This document shows, in pieces, positions 32,847 through 35,496 of a stretch of 35,496 nt of DNA (the stretch's first letter is position 1; each line of letters starts with the position of its first letter). The notes beneath the pieces are model-generated. The model was given only the letters and a program-made list of their open reading frames with translations, was not told the DNA's origin and made no database searches. A program made the translations under genes and the position numbers. The stretch lies in IMG/VR virus record IMGVR_UViG_3300035070_000839, positions 1-35,496 of that record. One strand, 5' to 3'. This stretch comes from a virus.

Positions 32847-33631
32847 ATTAACTCCTGTATTTCTGTTAATTCCATATTCTTAATATCTTTTTCCAGAAAA
32901 ACAAGGGTAGAAGGCACATACAACTTGAGTTGTTTGGTCAGCTCAATAGCTTTTTTGGAGGCATCTCTATCTAATGCTACTACTATTTTACTGTAAGATT
33001 TAAGAGTTGTCAAGTATTCATTTGGAAGATTAGTACCCATCAGTGCAACACCATGATACACCTGCGATACAGCACAGGCAGAGAAACAATCTTCTACTAG
33101 AAATGCTATGTCAGTGTCAGTTTTTGCTTTACAAACAAATGGGTGTCGGCTTCGTGCATAACGAAACCATTTAGGTCTATTGTCATCTTCGTTTAATTTC
33201 CTACCTACAGCGTCAACAGTCTTGCCATCCTTATATACCATAAAGACAACCCTGTCTTGGCGTACATCATATCGTATGTCAGCCCTTGCGTGTTGGTAAG
33301 CCTCATAACTGTTCCGCTTGACCACCATGTCGAGTGCCTTGCAGTCTCTACTTAGGGGCACAAAACTACGTGAGTCAAGGGGAACAGCCTTAGGAGGTAA
33401 TTGTTCATGTCTTGTGAACTTTAATTCTTTTCTGTCAGACACTCTACCCTTCACATTACATGAAGCTGAGAAGCAGTGGTAAAGAATTGTTCCGTTGTTG
33501 TTCATTATAGACAATGTGTTCTTGTGGTTACAGGCAGGACAGTCCATACGTAACGCTACGTCAGAAGGTGGTGGTGCTAATTGTAAAACAATGTCCTGTA
33601 TCATAACATTTATTTCTTTGAATTTACCCAA
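32843..33631 (-). CDS. DNA primase, zinc-binding plus Toprim (262 aa)
   Basis: It makes RNA primers for replication. Zinc-binding domain: C31-PA-C34, then C53 and C58 (YHCFSASC). Toprim catalytic residues: E180 in FLVED, D221-R-D223 in VALDRDAS, then KDIKN near 248-252. The size suits a stand-alone T7 gp4A-like primase; the helicase is encoded separately at 27354-28559. The listed start is TTG 33631. ATG 33604 (MIQDIVLQ), just after the upstream stop at 33610, is an equally reasonable start and keeps all motifs. Confidence 0.88.
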   Translation of the reverse strand: MGKFKEINVMIQDIVLQLAPPPSDVALRMDCPACNHKNTLSIMNNNGTILYHCFSASCNVKGRVSDRKELKFTRHEQLPPKAVPLDSRSFVPLSRDCKALDMVVKRNSYEAYQHARADIRYDVRQDRVVFMVYKDGKTVDAVGRKLNEDDNRPKWFRYARSRHPFVCKAKTDTDIAFLVEDCFSACAVSQVYHGVALMGTNLPNEYLTTLKSYSKIVVALDRDASKKAIELTKQLKLYVPSTLVFLEKDIKNMELTEIQELI

Positions 33632-33780
33632 TCCTTGTGTTCCTCGTAGCTTTTGTCAGCAAGATATTCTTCTAAATCCATTTGTCTTTCGTATTCTTCA
33701 TACCCTACTTCTTCTCTCTTCCTGTCTTGATCTTCTTGCCACAATTCGTCAGAGGATAATCTACCCTTTTTGTCAGCCAT
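33610..33780 (-). CDS. Small charged protein (56 aa)
   Basis: The frame opens at ATG 33780, which overlaps the upstream stop as TAATG, with AAGGAG 8 nt before it. The product is strongly charged (MADKKGRLSSDELWQEDQDR, then GYEEYERQMDLEEYLADKSY), ending in NSKK. It is predicted to be helical and soluble. The stop lies between the two candidate primase starts, implying coupling. No family is recognised; it may be an early regulator or inhibitor. Confidence 0.65.
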   Translation of the reverse strand: MADKKGRLSSDELWQEDQDRKREEVGYEEYERQMDLEEYLADKSYEEHKDWVNSKK

Positions 33781-34073
33781 TAATTTATCTCCTTATCGTC
33801 AATCTTTTTGTCAGTAAATACTGATTTGGTTTGTTTGTCAACAATAAATTTTTCTGTTTCGTCAAGACTGCGTACAAGGATAGGTGTCATCTCACCTACA
33901 TACGAACCTGCAATATTAAATTCAATATAGTCAATAGCTTCTCTTTCTGTCATCCCATCTTCTTTCATCAGGATGTCAAGAATTTTGTCATAGCTATAAA
34001 CAAATACTTCTTCCATGCCACAGCGACCACCTATTCCTATAATGGCGTCATTCAATCTATCCCATGTAATCAT
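33780..34073 (-). CDS. Hypothetical early protein (97 aa)
   Basis: ATG 34073 has GGAG 7 nt upstream. Residues 1-60 look globular (MITWDRLNDAIIGIGGRCGM, then ILDILMKEDGMTEREAIDYI). The C-terminus is charged with repeated Asp-Lys pairs (VDKQ, TDKK, DDKE). The middle (EAIDYIEFNIAGSYVGEMTP) resembles small phage proteins of unknown function. It leads the primase gene set and overlaps the next gene by 3 bp. Confidence 0.65.
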   Translation of the reverse strand: MITWDRLNDAIIGIGGRCGMEEVFVYSYDKILDILMKEDGMTEREAIDYIEFNIAGSYVGEMTPILVRSLDETEKFIVDKQTKSVFTDKKIDDKEIN

Positions 34074-34182
34074 TATCTATCTCCGAAGTTACCTGCAACT
34101 TAATCTTGCCTCGCTTGTTAAATTTAGAGTGCACCAACTGTATGTCAATGCCTACTGTCAGACAGTACAAAGCAAATATCAA
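34057..34182 (-). CDS. Possible 41-aa early membrane peptide
   Basis: An open frame from TTG 34182 gives LIFALYCLTVGIDIQLVHSK as its first residues (Met at the start), then a basic stretch FNKRGKIKL, overlapping the 97-residue gene by 17 bp. It has one hydrophobic helix. The start is weak, with no clear ribosome binding site, and a dyad lies inside it. Coding is plausible by arrangement only. Confidence 0.3.
   Translation of the reverse strand: MIFALYCLTVGIDIQLVHSKFNKRGKIKLQVTSEIDNDYMG
34153..34167. promoter_or_regulatory. Operator-like perfect dyad TACTGTC-A-GACAGTA
   Basis: A 15-bp perfect inverted repeat with 7-bp arms and a single central base, in the leader of the leftward early operon. 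Its core shares TGTCA with the TTTGTCA sites around it. Confidence 0.5.
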
Positions 34183-34225
34183 GTTTGTCAGTATAACTTT
34201 TCAATTTTGTTTGTCAACCATTTTG

Positions 34226-34312
34226 TCAGCCCTTAATTAAAGCAACTATCAGAACTATGGATAATTGTAATATATAATTTATTATCATAAAATTAAATAA
34301 ATTTATTTTCAT
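34226..34312 (-). CDS. 28-aa membrane microprotein, first gene of leftward operon
   Basis: ATG 34312 has GGAGG 5 nt upstream, one of the best ribosome binding sites in the window. The peptide is hydrophobic nearly throughout (MKINLFNFMIINYILQLSIV, then LIVALIKG), a single TM helix. It is the first ORF after the leftward promoter region, so it would be an immediate-early product. No family is recognised. A role in altering the host membrane or excluding other phages is only a possibility. Confidence 0.5.
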   Translation of the reverse strand: MKINLFNFMIINYILQLSIVLIVALIKG

Positions 34313-34322
34313 ACTTTCCTCC

Positions 34323-34350
34323 TTGACATAAAAACGAACACCCTTAAAAT
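34323..34350 (+). promoter_or_regulatory. Rightward sigma70-like promoter over dyad
   Basis: Consensus TTGACA (34323-34328), 16-bp spacer, TAAAAT (34345-34350). The predicted start falls inside the adjacent dyad. Confidence 0.55.
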
Positions 34351-34363
34351 AGACTTTAGTCTA
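34350..34363. promoter_or_regulatory. Operator-like dyad TAGACT-TT-AGTCTA
   Basis: Perfect 6-bp arms around a 2-bp centre. It lies between a rightward -10 box (34345-34350) and a leftward -10 box (34371-34376), so a protein bound here would cover both start sites. Confidence 0.55.
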
Positions 34364-34370
34364 CATAAAA

Positions 34371-34376
34371 ATTATA
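34371..34376 (-). promoter_or_regulatory. Leftward -10 box (TATAAT)
   Basis: Consensus TATAAT on the - strand, placing a start near 34364 for the leftward early operon, about 50 bp before the 28-aa ORF. The matching -35 position is poor. A TTGACT with a long spacer to TATATT lies further upstream as an alternative. Confidence 0.4.
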
Positions 34377-34449
34377 ACAATATTAAGGGAGTATTTAATA
34401 TACTAGTAGTAATCTACTTATAGTCAATAAATAAAAAATAAAATATAAC

Positions 34450-34478
34450 TTGACAATAAGAAAAGTAAGTTTTATAAG
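34450..34478 (+). promoter_or_regulatory. Strong rightward sigma70-like promoter
   Basis: Consensus TTGACA (34450-34455), 17-bp spacer, TATAAG (34473-34478). It is followed by an AT-rich leader with AGGAG at 34502-34506 and the first rightward gene at 34513. Confidence 0.7.
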
Positions 34479-34512
34479 GGTTATAATTAATAATTATAAT
34501 TAGGAGAAAGTG

Positions 34513-34680
34513 ATGACAAAGTTTAATGTAGAATTTGATTTAGATAGAGATGATGATTTAAGAGAAGATGATGAAACTTTTTTTGATACATCACATATTG
34601 AAAGTGAAATTATAAGTTGGTTAGATGATTTAGATTTTAAAGTAAAAAATATTCGTGTACAAGAATGGAAAGATGATTAG
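34513..34680 (+). CDS. Small very acidic early protein (55 aa)
   Basis: It starts MTKFNVEFDLDRDDDLREDD and is strongly acidic, with about 20 Asp/Glu residues. The C-terminal half (SEIISWLDDLDFKVKNIRVQ) ends in EWKDD. AGGAG lies 6 nt before the ATG, and a strong promoter is immediately upstream. It overlaps the next gene by 8 bp. Small acidic early phage proteins often mimic nucleic acid to block host proteins; here that is speculation. No family is recognised. Confidence 0.7.
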   Translation: MTKFNVEFDLDRDDDLREDDETFFDTSHIESEIISWLDDLDFKVKNIRVQEWKDD

Positions 34681-34882
34681 AATAATAAAAAATATTTTAG
34701 GAGTTGACAAAGAAGCCGAAAAAGTTAATGCTAGAGTAAATCGCATTGAGAAGGCATTGACTGAATTAGAATACAAAGTAGCAGACCTTAATGTGATAGT
34801 AACATTTTTAAATGAACTTAGGAGAAATAATAATGAGAATAACGAACAGGCAAAAAGAACTGATAGCCGAAAAAATAGTTAA
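34673..34882 (+). CDS. Small coiled-coil protein (69 aa)
   Basis: The preferred start is ATG 34673, overlapping the previous stop by 8 bp. A GTG at 34655 would add six residues. A basic start (MIRIIKNILGVDKEAEKVNA) is followed by a heptad coil (VNRIEKALTELEYKVADLNV) and a polar Asn-rich tail. It resembles small phage coiled-coil proteins without a known role. The next gene starts inside it. Confidence 0.6.
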   Translation: MIRIIKNILGVDKEAEKVNARVNRIEKALTELEYKVADLNVIVTFLNELRRNNNENNEQAKRTDSRKNS

Positions 34883-35213
34883 AAAAGTTAAAAGTAGTTT
34901 TAAATCAAAATCAGTAGCAAAGCACCCTGCTTTTGTTAAATACAAAAAAGCTAGGGATAAAGCACAGGTTGTGTATGACAAGTATAATGCTTTAAGAGAG
35001 GCATATGGTGATATGAAAGATACCATGAAGGAAGACATTTTTGGCGAAGGTGTGTCGTATATTTATATAGATGACGATACAGGCAAAACTAAAATAACTT
35101 CGTATTATTTAAAAGATAATATTGTAGATGAACTACATCTTATGGAATTGTCTAGCCACGAAAACATAGATGATATTATTAATGAAGTTTCAAAGAAGTT
35201 TGAAGTAAAGTAA
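34833..35213 (+). CDS. Hypothetical basic early protein (126 aa)
   Basis: The preferred start is ATG 34833 (MRITNRQKELIAEKIVKKVK), with TTAGGAG 8 nt upstream. ATG 34812 would lie before that site. The N-terminal half is very Lys-rich and helical, suitable for nucleic-acid or acidic-protein contact. The middle is coil-like (ARDKAQVVYDKYNALREAYG). The C-terminal half has a beta hairpin (VSYIYIDDDTGKTKITSYYL) and an acidic helix. It overlaps the preceding gene by 50 bp. Function is unknown. Confidence 0.65.
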   Translation: MRITNRQKELIAEKIVKKVKSSFKSKSVAKHPAFVKYKKARDKAQVVYDKYNALREAYGDMKDTMKEDIFGEGVSYIYIDDDTGKTKITSYYLKDNIVDELHLMELSSHENIDDIINEVSKKFEVK

Positions 35214-35219
35214 GGAGTT

Positions 35220-35496
35220 AAAAGAATTGACTTGGTTGGGAAAGGCAGTGAAAGTCTGTGGTGTAACCCTTAAACAAAGGAGAAAACCCATTAAAAGTAT
35301 TCCCCAAAAGATTACCTATCAATGCCAAGTTATAAGAATATGGTCTTACTGATGCTAGTCCTAGGCGATTTGTAAGCGTAAGTTGAGTTGAATCGTTGCG
35401 TAGCAAACTCAAGCCAGACAGAGTAGTAGGGGCGATTCAATCTCGTGAGCAAGAGGTTATCAGTCCCCTTCTACTTGCAAGACAGCAGACAAGGTT
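35220..35496 (+). ncRNA. Candidate structured non-coding RNA, runs off window
   Basis: This stretch is visibly richer in G and C than the AT-rich surroundings and has many stems. GAGT/ACTC encloses TTGC-GTA-GCAA (35385-35410). AGTAGTAGGGG (35422-35432) pairs with CCCCTTCTACT (35465-35475) with one mismatch and encloses AATCTC/GAGGTT (35439-35458). CTTAC/GTAAG (35345-35376) encloses CTAG/CTAG. It follows the early rightward genes without an intervening terminator. I could not match it to tRNA, tmRNA, RNase P or a group I intron core. The 3' end is outside the window. Confidence 0.5.

Larger units (their letters stand above)
33652..34228 (+). repeat. Cluster of eight TTTGTCA motifs
   Basis: TTTGTCA on the + strand (TGACAAA on the -) starts at 33652, 33769, 33807, 33834, 33984, 34184, 34210 and 34222. 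Five fall on Asp-Lys codons of leftward genes. Three fall outside clear coding. The density is far above chance for a 7-mer in AT-rich sequence. Confidence 0.55.

Noticed and set aside
35227-35352. 41-codon ORF from TTG after AGGAG, starting MTWLGKAVKVCGVTL
   Set aside because: It has a possible ribosome site, but it lies in the G+C-rich, stem-rich stretch, uses a TTG start with long spacing and has no recognisable product. The structured RNA reading explains more.
35220-35496. Group I intron or tmRNA
   Set aside because: I could not find a convincing P7 pair or G-binding core, nor tmRNA ends or a tag frame. The region is also cut by the window edge.
1-35496. tRNA genes
   Set aside because: No cloverleaf with a TTCGA-type arm and paired acceptor was seen in the non-coding stretches; a dedicated scan could not be run.

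Overview
The window is part of the genome of an AT-rich, lytic, short-tailed marine bacteriophage, most like the HMO-2011-type podoviruses of marine Alphaproteobacteria (SAR116 and SAR11 hosts). The main reason is the family-A DNA polymerase at 25260-26831. It carries two CxxCxGxG zinc-finger motifs of the DnaJ central-domain type in front of the polymerase core, a hallmark of HMO-2011. The rest of the gene set fits: T7-like replication genes, a Cas4-like exonuclease, a T7 endonuclease I homologue, a B12-dependent ribonucleotide reductase and very long virion proteins. Host assignment is inference. No RNA polymerase, integrase, tRNA or recognisable endolysin is visible here. Several sigma70-like promoters suggest transcription by the host polymerase.

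Left half, + strand (1-21385), is the late module. It holds the 3' end of a probable head-tail adaptor gene, a tail nozzle or stabilisation-like protein, a 1719-residue tail fibre with internal duplications, a small membrane protein, and five genes (7046-17875) read from position and size as internal or ejection-type virion proteins. One of these has eleven 22-residue repeats. Two exported proteins follow: an Asn/Thr-rich protein with a six-Cys C-terminal domain, and a nidogen-like-domain protein. The module ends with three small membrane proteins of holin or spanin character.

The junction at 21386-21655 has a dyad, a sigma70-like promoter, a 21-residue membrane microprotein with an excellent ribosome binding site, and two hairpins followed by T runs in the leftward direction that should end the opposing operon.

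Right half, - strand (34312 down to 21656), is the early and middle module, with tightly overlapping genes. In transcription order: small early genes, primase, a nuclease-like protein, class II ribonucleotide reductase, a 3-TM holin, two 2OG-Fe(II) oxygenase-like genes, DnaB-type helicase, the DNA polymerase 3'-5' exonuclease and polymerase on separate overlapping frames, a probable ssDNA-binding protein, Cas4-like exonuclease, an unknown, endonuclease I, an unknown, DUF3310 and two small unknowns. Two internal promoters with TTGCAA/TTGCAT -35 boxes precede the helicase and the ssDNA-binding protein.

The control region (about 34150-34512) has facing promoters over a 14-bp dyad, a second perfect dyad, and a strong rightward promoter. 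That promoter leads into three small + strand genes and then a probable structured RNA that runs off the right edge.

Most notable points: the split polymerase with a possible +1 shift site (UUU UGA), the secreted two-gene cassette, the operator-like control region with a TTTGTCA cluster, the 22-mer repeat protein, and the structured RNA.
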